Shown: positions 43,135-51,457 of the stretch, piece after piece
How positions within the stretch are numbered: the stretch's first letter is position 1
How the letters are laid out: the number at the start of each line of letters is the position of its first letter
Origin: Sediminispirochaeta smaragdinae DSM 11293
GTDB lineage: Bacteria > Spirochaetota > Spirochaetia > DSM-16054 > Sediminispirochaetaceae
Reading direction: 5' to 3'
NCBI RefSeq assembly: GCF_000143985.1
Contig: NC_014364.1
Location: forward strand, 434,001 to 498,000
DNA: 64,000 nucleotides
Position numbers and translations under genes: made by a program
The notes under the pieces: model-generated
What the model was told of the DNA's origin: nothing
Database searches by the model: none
Seen by the model: the letters and a program-made list of their open reading frames with translations, nothing else

Positions 43135-44637
43135 CTATTTCTTTCTTGAGTAGTTAACAGTAATCTTTCGGCCTCGATATTCCATTCCGTCCATTTTTGA
43201 AATTGCTTCCTGACTTCTTAATTCGGAGATTTCAACAAAAGAGTAATTGTCCAGTACCTTTACCGAACCAATCTCCGCTTTTTTCAGCGAAAGTGTTGAA
43301 CGAAAAAGATAAACCAGGTCCTTCGGATAGACCTTCCGATTTTTCCCGATACTGACAAAGAGGGTTTTCATTTTTTCTTTACGCCTGCGGTCGCTTTTCT
43401 CTTTTTCATTCGGCAGATTAAGTTTGGCTCCGGATTCTTTGAGGAGATAAGCGGCAAAATAAGAACGCATAAAAAAAGGAACGTGCTTTCGCAGAAGCGA
43501 TCGATAGCTGTTGAGTATTTCCGGATCTTCGTCAATTTTAATTGTGTTAAGGATATTTTCGATATGGCCTTTAAGCACCTCTTGATTCGACGGCATAGCC
43601 TTCTCTTCCAAACTCATAATTCGTGCTTCCTCCATTGTTGTTAGTGTTTTTAGGCACTCCGCATTGTCGGTATCGCACACCGTCAATAGCTCTACCTCTG
43701 CGGGGTCCTTACCTGTATCGGCGACAAGCTTTTTAATCGTGCCGATTTCAGGAAGTATGCCGGCGAATAGTATGGTATTTATTCCCTGCATCGGTATATT
43801 TTCCGTGCTTCCCCCCGAAATGATGCAAGCATCGGCCTGCCCGTCCACCCCCGACACCTGAAGCAGCCGACGAAGGGTTTGGGCTTCTTCATTGTTTTCA
43901 CATATAAGGAGACAGTTTTTGACCCTTCCCCGACCGAGCAGTATTCGTGCTGCCGCTTCTGCCTTATTGCGGCTGCATGTGTACAGCTGCATATGCAAAA
44001 GATAATCTTCTCGCTGGGCCCTTGTGAGGCTTGTACTTCTTCTCTGAAAAGCGGCAAGGAATTCGAGCTTTTCCGGATGGGGGGCAAAAATGACCGTCTG
44101 TATGCGGCTCGGAATCTTTGAAAGGATAAACTCTGCGTCCTGTTCAAAGCCCTCACGATGGGGCTCATCTGGGACATCGAGAACCAGGGTGGAAAGGGAA
44201 GAAAGATCAAGATTTCCCCGTCTGAGGTGGTCAATGATTCGTTCGGGTGTGCCGACAATGATATTGAGGCGTCTTGATATGAGGCGGAGTTCTTTTTTTG
44301 CCTGGCTTTCGGTTCCGAGAACCGCAAATTGTTGGCCCTTGAATTGCTTGCTTGTCAACTTTCGGAGAAGAATATCAGAGCGGAGAAGTTTGGTACGATC
44401 GGCTGTGAGGATAAGGGCATACAGTTCTCGGGCGGGCCGCTCGTTCCGAATAAGAGCGGGGAACAGAAGTGCGAGGGCTTTGCCTTCCTCGTCTCCGGTT
44501 TCGATCAACAGGTCCTTTTCGCTGGGCAGTTCGGGAAACAATTGACGCTGGATCGGACTTGCGGTGTGGAGACCTGCATCTTTGACGAGGGATAAGATCC
44601 TTTCGCCGGAATGATGATCGTTTGCGGACTGAAACAC
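43135..44637 (-). CDS. Degenerate DEAD-box RNA helicase with DbpA-type RNA-binding domain
   Basis: 500 residues from GTG 44637. The layout follows DbpA: a Q motif (ASPIQRQLFP), two RecA-like domains, and a C-terminal DbpA RNA-recognition fold (KTLFVSIGKNRKVYPKDLVY, GSVKVLDNYSFVEISELRSQ, then RGRKITVNYSRKK). The catalytic motifs are altered: motif I reads ETGDEEGKALA instead of AxTGxGKT, and motif II reads VLDVPDEP instead of VLDEADxx. Motif Ib (VGTPERIIDHL) is preserved. It probably binds structured rRNA without normal ATP hydrolysis. There is no frameshift. Confidence 0.82.
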   Translation of the reverse strand: MFQSANDHHSGERILSLVKDAGLHTASPIQRQLFPELPSEKDLLIETGDEEGKALALLFPALIRNERPARELYALILTADRTKLLRSDILLRKLTSKQFKGQQFAVLGTESQAKKELRLISRRLNIIVGTPERIIDHLRRGNLDLSSLSTLVLDVPDEPHREGFEQDAEFILSKIPSRIQTVIFAPHPEKLEFLAAFQRRSTSLTRAQREDYLLHMQLYTCSRNKAEAAARILLGRGRVKNCLLICENNEEAQTLRRLLQVSGVDGQADACIISGGSTENIPMQGINTILFAGILPEIGTIKKLVADTGKDPAEVELLTVCDTDNAECLKTLTTMEEARIMSLEEKAMPSNQEVLKGHIENILNTIKIDEDPEILNSYRSLLRKHVPFFMRSYFAAYLLKESGAKLNLPNEKEKSDRRRKEKMKTLFVSIGKNRKVYPKDLVYLFRSTLSLKKAEIGSVKVLDNYSFVEISELRSQEAISKMDGMEYRGRKITVNYSRKK

Positions 44638-44720
44638 TGTGCTATCCTATACGATGTACGATGTAGTCAAGAATATCGGCACCACTATGCTTTGTCAAGA
44701 AAAGTGAAAAGGAGATATCG

Positions 44721-45938
44721 ATGACGGAAAGATATGGAAAGCTAACCTTATGTTTACTGCTGATGCTCATGCTCTCGGGAATTCTCCCCGTCTCGGCTGT
44801 CGAATTTGCATATAAAAGTGCTCTGGATGATCAGTACCGCATACTTTCCAAGGTGGATGAACGAGTGTATATCAACGGTACATACAGCCATCATGCCAAT
44901 ATTCTCAACAAGATCTCGGCGAAGGTTGTCGAGGTTCAGGATGATAAGGCAAAGATAGAAGCAACCTTTCTGACCAGTGAGAGCCGGGAAGGAAACGTGA
45001 CGGTGTATGAGCTGAATCAGGAATACGAATCGACCTTCTGGCGCTCTCGGCTTGGCCGATATGAGATAGCTCCGATATACTATATGCCTGTGGTTCGTGA
45101 TGTTCCCACCTTTCCCGATCGGGATCTTAAACCGGGAGATAGCTGGCAGGCAGACGGAGAAGAGGTGCACGATCTCAGACAGGGATACGGAATCCCCGAT
45201 CCCTTTCTTTTTCCAATGACAGTCAATTATCGCTATCTTGGAGAAGGTACGTACGAAGGAAAGAATGCAGACCTGATCTCAATCCAATATTCGATTGCCC
45301 AGCGAGCGGATTCCTATTATGATCGTTACCCCCTCTATCCCCGAAGGATTACCGGCTATTCGGACCAGATCATGTATTGGGATAGGCAGGAAGGGCAGCC
45401 TATGGCCTACGAGGAAAACTTTTCCATCGTTTTTGACCTTTCCAATGGAGATAGCTATGAATTCACCGGAACCGCGACGGCTAGGCAGGTCCGTTCCCGT
45501 TCTATGGATAAAGAAACGGTAAAGGATGAACTTGAACGACGTATTGCCGAAAACGGGATTCCCGATGCCGGGGTTCGGGTTGGGGACGACGGGGTTATTA
45601 TCAGTCTTGAGAACATTCAATTCAAGGCCGATTCTGCGGTTCCGCTTCCCGGTGAGATGGACAAGCTCAAGCGTGTTGTTTCTTTGCTAAAGCTCTACCC
45701 GGACAGGGACATTTTGGTGACCGGTCATACCGCCCTTGCCGGTACAGCCGAAGGAAGAATGGCCCTCTCTTTAGAGCGGGCCCGTACCGTTGCGGCCTTT
45801 CTAAAGGATGAGTTGAATATCGACGACGACCGTCTCATGATAGAGGGCAAGGGTGCCGGAGCGCCGGTTGCTCCCAACGACACCGAAGAGGGAAAACGGA
45901 AGAATCGTCGAGTCGAAATCACGATCCTGGAAAATTAG
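44721..45938 (+). CDS. OmpA-family cell-envelope protein
   Basis: 405 residues with a signal peptide (LTLCLLLMLMLSGILPVSA). The N-terminal about 250 residues form an unknown beta-rich domain (KPGDSWQADGEEVHDLRQGY). The C-terminal about 110 residues are an OmpA peptidoglycan-binding domain: DILVTGHTALAGTAEGRMAL, SLERARTVAAFL, and NRRVEITILEN. It likely tethers the outer envelope to peptidoglycan. AGGAGATATCG precedes the ATG. Confidence 0.88.
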   Translation: MTERYGKLTLCLLLMLMLSGILPVSAVEFAYKSALDDQYRILSKVDERVYINGTYSHHANILNKISAKVVEVQDDKAKIEATFLTSESREGNVTVYELNQEYESTFWRSRLGRYEIAPIYYMPVVRDVPTFPDRDLKPGDSWQADGEEVHDLRQGYGIPDPFLFPMTVNYRYLGEGTYEGKNADLISIQYSIAQRADSYYDRYPLYPRRITGYSDQIMYWDRQEGQPMAYEENFSIVFDLSNGDSYEFTGTATARQVRSRSMDKETVKDELERRIAENGIPDAGVRVGDDGVIISLENIQFKADSAVPLPGEMDKLKRVVSLLKLYPDRDILVTGHTALAGTAEGRMALSLERARTVAAFLKDELNIDDDRLMIEGKGAGAPVAPNDTEEGKRKNRRVEITILEN

Positions 45939-46005
45939 TGCTTTTTTCTCGATTTTTCCCTGATCCTCCGCTATCTTTTAGGGCATTGATATACAGGAGG
46001 AGTAT

Positions 46006-46650
46006 ATGAATCACTTTAAGCGGCTGTCATTGATGTCGCTCTTTGTCCTTATTGCGCTCTTGCTTTCGTCGTGCTTGGGTGTCGAGATGGACGTTAGCAT
46101 CAACAGCGATGGATCAGGAACCGTGGATATGGCTTTCCACATCAGTCAGATGTTCTTTCAGATGGATCCCGAACAACAGGATGTGCCTATTCCCATCACC
46201 AAGGAGCAACTGGAATCTTCTTACGAAGGTGTAGAAGGGGTAACGGTTGTCGATGTTACCGAAAAAGATACCGAGGACCGGAAGACCATCACTGCGACCC
46301 TTGCCTTTGACGATTTTTCCGACCTTTCGAAGGGTGATGAGGATATGTTTGAAGGAGCTACACTTACGAAAGAGAATGGGCATACCGTTTTTAGAACGGT
46401 CCTAAAAGATGCCGTCGAACCTGAAGAAGAAGGGGATATGAGCTCCAGTGATCCATCACAGGAAGAGATGATCAAGCAGTACTTTGAGGGGTATTCTTTT
46501 CTGTATCGGGTACGGGCGCCGAAAAAAATCAAATCACATAGCATTGGTGAACTTTCCGACAACGATCGCGTGCTTACCTATGAGATCCCCATGTACGATT
46601 TCAACAGCATGCAAAACAGTGAACCCCTTGTCCTTGAGGTGAGCTGGTAG
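46006..46650 (+). CDS. Lipoprotein of unknown function
   Basis: 214 residues with a lipoprotein signal (LFVLIALLLSSCLGVEMDVS; Cys about residue 24). The mature part begins like LppM-type domains (MDVSINSDGSGTVDMAFHIS), acidic in the middle (EPEEEGDMSSSDPSQEEMIK), without a membrane helix. AGGAGGAG precedes the ATG. It is the first gene of a run with two small cytosolic proteins and CytX, all 0-30 bp apart. Confidence 0.78.
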   Translation: MNHFKRLSLMSLFVLIALLLSSCLGVEMDVSINSDGSGTVDMAFHISQMFFQMDPEQQDVPIPITKEQLESSYEGVEGVTVVDVTEKDTEDRKTITATLAFDDFSDLSKGDEDMFEGATLTKENGHTVFRTVLKDAVEPEEEGDMSSSDPSQEEMIKQYFEGYSFLYRVRAPKKIKSHSIGELSDNDRVLTYEIPMYDFNSMQNSEPLVLEVSW

Positions 46651-46677
46651 TATGGTATCTCCAGACAGGAGGTGACT

Positions 46678-47064
46678 ATGCTTGGTTCCGGAGGGGATGC
46701 CCTCGAACGGCAGGTTCGTAAACTTGAGAAAGAGCGAGATATCGATCCTGCCGTAAAAATGGTGCGTCTTCGCGAACTCTTTTCCCGTTGTGCACGGACC
46801 GTTCCTTCCGAGCTCCTTGAGGAGTTCTTTCTTCGGCTGACAGAAACGACTGGAAGGAGCGGAGATGATGGCGAGGAGCGCTTTTTCGATCGTCTATATG
46901 GCGCTGCCGATCTTTTTGTCCTTGATTACGACGATCGGGAAGATCCGCTTCTGCTCGAGGACTGGAAGCTGATTGGAGAGCTGGTTTCCGATTACGGAAG
47001 TGATATCGACGATGAAAGCCTCACTTATGTTATGAGTCGTGTTGTTGATCACGGGGCGTTATAA
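46678..47064 (+). CDS. Small acidic hypothetical protein
   Basis: 128 residues from ATG 46678 (AGGAGG 5-6 nt upstream; GTG 46672 is an alternative). Mostly helical (DALERQVRKLEKERDIDPAV, KMVRLRELFSRCARTVPSEL) with an acidic end (YGSDIDDESLTYVMSRVVD). No family is recognised. Its last base overlaps the possible ATG 47064 of the coiled-coil gene, so the two are translationally coupled. Confidence 0.7.
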   Translation: MLGSGGDALERQVRKLEKERDIDPAVKMVRLRELFSRCARTVPSELLEEFFLRLTETTGRSGDDGEERFFDRLYGAADLFVLDYDDREDPLLLEDWKLIGELVSDYGSDIDDESLTYVMSRVVDHGAL

Positions 47065-47075
47065 TGGAGGTAGAT

Positions 47076-48224
47076 ATGTCGGCCATGAAAAACGAACTGA
47101 GTAAGGCGAAGCACGATTTGGAAGCTCTGCTCGTTTCTTTGGGAGAAAAGAGCAGCCTTTTGGGGGCTGGAAATCTTGCTTTAAAAATTTCCGATGAATC
47201 GGGAGCCGATGAACTGCGTCTGAGGGCTCTCTCTTCGCGGGAAAAGCTTGAGAAGATCGAGAAAGAGATTCGCAGGATTCGTTCTCTTCTTTCGGAAAAG
47301 GAGGAAGTGGAGCGGCGAATTGAGGAGCTTGTCGCTTCGGAGAAAGAGCTTAGCGAACGACGAACCCGACTGTACGGAGAGATCGGCAGAAAGGGCTTTG
47401 AATCCTACCAGAAAGGAGCATTGACAGACGAAAGATTTTCCTCTCTCTTTTCCGAGATCGTGGAATACAGTGATCGTGAAAAAAAGGCTTTGGAAGAGCT
47501 CCGTGACCTTGAGGCGTCAAAGGAACGGAGTCCGCTTCTGAAAAGGATTACCTTTGGAGCAAAAATCACCCTGGCAAAGAATAATCTCACGGGCCTTCGG
47601 AAAGAGCAGGATAAGGCTTATCTCAAGGTTGGAGAGGCGCTTTTCGGACAGGAGCTTGCCTCCGCCATTGTTGATCCTCAACTACTTACCTTGATTGCTA
47701 CCTTTCGGGAAAGTGAACGAAGGGAAGAGGAGCTACGGGGCGAACGGAGTGAAGCCGAAAAGAAGCGGCAGGATCTCGTAACGCAACTTGCCGATGCAGG
47801 TGCCGATAAAAATAGTACCAAATGTCTTAGGGATCTGGACCAGAAAAGGGTCGAAGCGGAAACGGCTGTTGCGGAATCCGATAGAGATTATGGTGCCACC
47901 TTGCTTTTGATGCCGGAACTGAGGGAACTGATTCGAAAAGAGGGAGATGCTTCACTTTTGGAAGAGGTCGCTGAGCTTGAAAAAAAAGAGGAGTTCCTGA
48001 GAACCAGGATCGCCGCCCTTGAGGCCGGGATAGAGGCGGAAGAGAAACGGGAAGAGCTTGAGAAACAGCGTACTCAGCTCGAGAAGGTAAAGCGTAAGCG
48101 GGAAGAGCTTGATGCGGAGATGAAGGAGATAAAAAAGCGTATTTCCGAGGGGGAGAAAGAGCTTAATCGGCTCCTTGAGGCTGCTGATGTGGATCAATCA
48201 TCGGAGTCGGACGTGAGCGAATGA
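47076..48224 (+). CDS. Coiled-coil protein
   Basis: 382 residues from ATG 47076, chosen over ATG 47064 because GGAGG lies 5 nt before it. Long heptad-rich stretches fill about 60-105 and 200-375 (VAELEKKEEFLRTRIAALEA, EKVKRKREELDAEMKEIKKR). The middle (SKERSPLLKRITFGAKITLA) is less regular. No membrane segment or catalytic motif is seen. It presumably serves as a structural or scaffolding partner of the small acidic protein before it. It overlaps the permease gene by 4 bp. Confidence 0.8.
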   Translation: MSAMKNELSKAKHDLEALLVSLGEKSSLLGAGNLALKISDESGADELRLRALSSREKLEKIEKEIRRIRSLLSEKEEVERRIEELVASEKELSERRTRLYGEIGRKGFESYQKGALTDERFSSLFSEIVEYSDREKKALEELRDLEASKERSPLLKRITFGAKITLAKNNLTGLRKEQDKAYLKVGEALFGQELASAIVDPQLLTLIATFRESERREEELRGERSEAEKKRQDLVTQLADAGADKNSTKCLRDLDQKRVEAETAVAESDRDYGATLLLMPELRELIRKEGDASLLEEVAELEKKEEFLRTRIAALEAGIEAEEKREELEKQRTQLEKVKRKREELDAEMKEIKKRISEGEKELNRLLEAADVDQSSESDVSE

Positions 48225-49474
48225 TCGATAAGGGAGCTCGTACACTCAGCGGCTTCGGTACCGCCCTTCTGTGGGCGGGAGTTGCTGTATCTGTGTCGGA
48301 GATCTGGGCCGGAAGTCTGCTGCAGGATGCCGGGCTTTTTGCCGGATTGCTTATCATTGTCATCGGTCATCTTTTCGGCGGACTTGTTTTGAGCGCTTCC
48401 GGTACCATGGGAACGCGATATGGCATTATGTCCATGCAGAGTACCAGGATGGTCCTTGGAAATCGCGGTTCAATTATTCCAAGCCTGCTGAATGTGTTTC
48501 AGCTGGTAGGATGGGCGACGATCATGCTTGCCCTCAGTGGTTCCATCGGCGCCAGCGTCGGCCATCGCCTCGGTGCTCCCTTTAATAGTAAGGCTTTTTG
48601 GATTCTTCTTATCGGTGCAGGTACCCTTGCATGGTCTTTTCTCGTCGGTAGTTCGAAGCTTCAGTGGGTCCACACCGTGGTAATCATCGGCCTTGTTCTT
48701 ATATCTGCTTTGATGACGTGGATTGCCCTTAATCCGCACTATTACACCATGAAACCTGCGGCCGCCGACTCTTTTTCCTTTACCCGCGGTATGCGCTTAA
48801 TGGATCTTGTTATTGTTATGCCCATAAGTTGGGTACCTCTTATCTCCGACTACTCTCGTTTGGCCAAAAGCGAGCGGGGTGGATTTTGGGGATCTTTTTT
48901 GGGATACGGCATTGTTTCCTGTTGGATGTATGGGATAGGCCTTGTTATCAGTTTGGCAACGGGGACCGAGGATCCTGCAGCCAATATTCTGCGTTTGATG
49001 GGGACCCTCGGTTTGACGATCCCTGCCGTCGTGCTGGTCTTTGCATCGACTATGACAAGCGATTTTCCCGATATCTACTCTTCGGCCTGTAGCCTCTTTA
49101 ATATCAATTCGAAAATCAAACCGGCTTGGACCATGTGGGGAACCGGAATCCTTACGATTATTCTCGCCCTCTTTTTTGATCTTTCCAGATTTGAGACCTT
49201 TCTAAATGTGGTCGGCGCCTTTTTTATTCCGCTTTTTGCTATTTTACTTACCGATTACTTCCTTATCCGGAAACAGGATCTTACCGGACTTGATTTTGCC
49301 GTCGGATCGGGGATGAATTTTTCCGGTGGATTCAGGATAAAAGGGCTTCTTGTCTGGGGAATCGGAACCCTCGTCTATTTTCTTGCCCGAGCGGTTGACT
49401 GCCCCCTGGGTGCCAGTATTACCGCCTTTCTTGTTTCTTCTGTTATCTATCTGCTGCTTGAAAAGAGAACTTAG
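48221..49474 (+). CDS. cytX: NCS1-family permease, CytX-like (hydroxymethylpyrimidine transporter)
   Basis: 417 residues with about 12 membrane segments. Family marks are LLWAGVAVSVSEIWAGSLL at the first helix, then GGLVLSASGTMGTRYGIMSM and VGWATIMLALSGSIGASVG, a conserved WVPLISDYSRLAKS and ILLTDYFLIRKQDLTGLDF. CytX members carry thiamine-pyrimidine precursors and are often under thiamine riboswitches; here no TPP element is visible and the gene sits behind coiled-coil genes. A different nucleobase substrate is possible. Confidence 0.83.
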   Translation: MIDKGARTLSGFGTALLWAGVAVSVSEIWAGSLLQDAGLFAGLLIIVIGHLFGGLVLSASGTMGTRYGIMSMQSTRMVLGNRGSIIPSLLNVFQLVGWATIMLALSGSIGASVGHRLGAPFNSKAFWILLIGAGTLAWSFLVGSSKLQWVHTVVIIGLVLISALMTWIALNPHYYTMKPAAADSFSFTRGMRLMDLVIVMPISWVPLISDYSRLAKSERGGFWGSFLGYGIVSCWMYGIGLVISLATGTEDPAANILRLMGTLGLTIPAVVLVFASTMTSDFPDIYSSACSLFNINSKIKPAWTMWGTGILTIILALFFDLSRFETFLNVVGAFFIPLFAILLTDYFLIRKQDLTGLDFAVGSGMNFSGGFRIKGLLVWGIGTLVYFLARAVDCPLGASITAFLVSSVIYLLLEKRT

Positions 49475-49617
49475 TGTTCGGAATCCTGGTGGTTGAAAGG
49501 AAACATTTTCTTTCCTCGCAGTCAATTGAAAGCCAAACTGTGAGAAAAATCATGTACCGACATAAACGAAAGGAGTTTACCGGCAAAAAGGCTCACGAAC
49601 CACCAGGATTCCGGACA
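49475..49617. repeat. 20-bp inverted repeat enclosing 103 bp
   Basis: TGTTCGGAATCCTGGTGGTT (49475-49494) and AACCACCAGGATTCCGGACA (49598-49617) are complementary at 19 of 20 positions. The left arm begins the base after the cytX stop codon. The loop holds an inner hairpin (GAAAGGAAA/TTTCTTTC) and an AGGAG. It has no open frame. It could be a folded RNA, a transcription end for cytX or a miniature mobile element. Confidence 0.7.
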
Positions 49618-49635
49618 GTACATATCGATAAAAAG

Positions 49636-49661
49636 CCCTCCCCGTGAAGGGGAGGGTGATA
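49636..49661 (-). terminator. Rho-independent terminator of the hydrogenase operon
   Basis: On the minus strand CCCTCCCC-TTCAC-GGGGAGGG, a perfect 8-bp GC-rich stem, is followed by CTTTTTATCG. It lies a few bases after the hydA stop codon at 49667. On the plus strand the 3' side lacks a T-run, so it terminates leftward transcription only. Confidence 0.85.
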
Positions 49662-49666
49662 ACTCT

Positions 49667-51457
49667 TTAGACTAGCTCTCGTTGGTGGTAGATAGTGTGA
49701 AGCAGATGATGACTTTTCTCGCCCAGGGGCTTGCCCAAATACTCTTCGTAGAGTTGGATGATTGCAGGATTGAGGTGGCTTGCCCTCAGTTTCTTCCCTT
49801 CATCCTCGCGGTATATTGCCGCGATTCGTGCCTGGCGAACGGCATCATCGGTAAATCGGGGTTGGCCTCCTCCTCCTATACAGCCGCCGGGACAGGTCAT
49901 AATTTCCACAAAATGGTAATTCTTTCGTCCTTCCCGGATTTCGGAAAGAAGCGTGCCTGCACGTGAGAGCCCATGGGCCACCGCAACTTTCAGTTCGACG
50001 CCTTTGAGGAATTCCCACTCCTTTACGGTGGTTTCGACGGTAAGGGAGGCCTCTTTGATCCCTTTCAGCCCTGCGACCTCTTTTATGTGCAAATTTTCGG
50101 TCGGTAGAGGGGTGCCTGTTACAATCTCCCAGACCGTACGTAGGGCGGCCTCCATAACCCCTCCCGTATTGGCGAAGATATCGGCGGCGCCTGTTGAGAT
50201 GCCCAGGGGAGCGTCCATGGAGCTCTCTTCCAGCGAGACAAAATCTATGCCGGCCTGCTTAATAAGCCGTCCCAACTCTCTTGTAGTGAGCACATAATCG
50301 ACATCGCTGAAGCCACTTGCGTTCATCTCGGGCCGCCCCGCCTCAAATTTCTTTGCCGTGCAGGGCATTACCGATACAACGACGATTTTTGCGGGATCGA
50401 TGCCTTTCTTTTTGGCATAGTAGGTTTTTGCCACGGCTCCGAACATCTGCTGAGGGGATTTGCAGCTGGAAATATTGGGAAGGAAATCGGGAAAGTAGTG
50501 TTCCGCATACTTTACCCAACCTGGTGAGCAACTGGTAAACATGGGCAACGGTGGGGCTTTCTCGTCGGGCCCTCCTGTAAGCGCCGCTTGTAGTCTGGTC
50601 AGCAGTTCGGTCCCTTCCTCCATAATGGTGAGATCTGCGGCAAAGTCGGTGTCGAATACCGCATCAAAGCCAAGTTTTCTCAGTGCCGTTACCATCTTGC
50701 CGGTGACAAGGGTTCCTGGGGGCAACCCGAAGCACTCTCCCAGGGCTGCTCGAATAGCGGGAGCGGTCTGAACGACTACGTGGAGCTCCGGATCATCCAG
50801 GGCGTCCCATACCTGCGGGATGTGGCTTACCTCGGTAATGGCACCGGTCGGACAGACTGCGGCGCATTGTCCGCATTGGACACAGGTCACTTCGCTCAAG
50901 GGGCGGGTAAAAGCAGGCCCAATAACCGTGGAATAACCGCGTCCCTGCGGGAAGAGGGCTCCAATCCCCTGGATCTCACCGCAAGCGGTAACACAGCGGC
51001 GACATTTTACACACTTCCCGGAGTCCCGTTCCAGTGCCGGGGTACTTACATCGACGACCGTCTTGGGCTGCTCGCCCGTCCATTGTGGTTCTTCCACACC
51101 AAGACGGCGGGCAAGGGTTTGAAGCTCACAGTCTTCTCCCCTAGTGCAGAAGCGGCAATCTCCTATATGCTCACTCAAGAGGAGTTCGAGTACGGTTTTT
51201 CGCGCTTCTCTAACCCGTTTACTATTGGTGGTAACCATCATCCCTTCCGCGATCGGGGTGGAACAGGCCGTAAGTAAGGTTTTTGCTCCCTCAACCTCCA
51301 CCAAACAGAGCCTGCATGCCCCGAGAGGAGGGTAGTGTTCCAGATAGCAAAGTGTCGGAATCGATATATCCGCCGCTTTTGCCGCTTCGAGAATTGTGGT
51401 ACCTTGGGGCGCCGTTATGGTTTTATTATTGATATGGATGGTTATTTCCTTGTTCAT
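49667..51457 (-). CDS. hydA: [FeFe] hydrogenase catalytic subunit, NAD(H)-linked type
   Basis: 596 residues from ATG 51457 (AAGGAG upstream; 4-bp overlap with hydB). Clusters in order: N-terminal [2Fe-2S] (Cys37, 48, 51, 65), His-Cys3 [4Fe-4S] (HIGDCRFCTRGEDC), two ferredoxin-type [4Fe-4S] (CVKCRRCVTAC, CVQCGQCAAVC), then the H-cluster region. L2 is VMPCTAKKFE (Cys366) and L3 is EIMTCPGGCIGGGGQP (Cys522, Cys526). L1 reads TSCSPGW (Cys310, Ser311) rather than the usual TSCCPxW. It evolves or consumes H2 together with NAD(H) and ferredoxin. Confidence 0.92.
   Translation of the reverse strand: MNKEITIHINNKTITAPQGTTILEAAKAADISIPTLCYLEHYPPLGACRLCLVEVEGAKTLLTACSTPIAEGMMVTTNSKRVREARKTVLELLLSEHIGDCRFCTRGEDCELQTLARRLGVEEPQWTGEQPKTVVDVSTPALERDSGKCVKCRRCVTACGEIQGIGALFPQGRGYSTVIGPAFTRPLSEVTCVQCGQCAAVCPTGAITEVSHIPQVWDALDDPELHVVVQTAPAIRAALGECFGLPPGTLVTGKMVTALRKLGFDAVFDTDFAADLTIMEEGTELLTRLQAALTGGPDEKAPPLPMFTSCSPGWVKYAEHYFPDFLPNISSCKSPQQMFGAVAKTYYAKKKGIDPAKIVVVSVMPCTAKKFEAGRPEMNASGFSDVDYVLTTRELGRLIKQAGIDFVSLEESSMDAPLGISTGAADIFANTGGVMEAALRTVWEIVTGTPLPTENLHIKEVAGLKGIKEASLTVETTVKEWEFLKGVELKVAVAHGLSRAGTLLSEIREGRKNYHFVEIMTCPGGCIGGGGQPRFTDDAVRQARIAAIYREDEGKKLRASHLNPAIIQLYEEYLGKPLGEKSHHLLHTIYHQRELV

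Noticed and set aside
48100-48221. TPP riboswitch ahead of cytX.
   Set aside because: The gene overlaps the preceding coding region, leaving no leader, and no THI-box sequence is visible.
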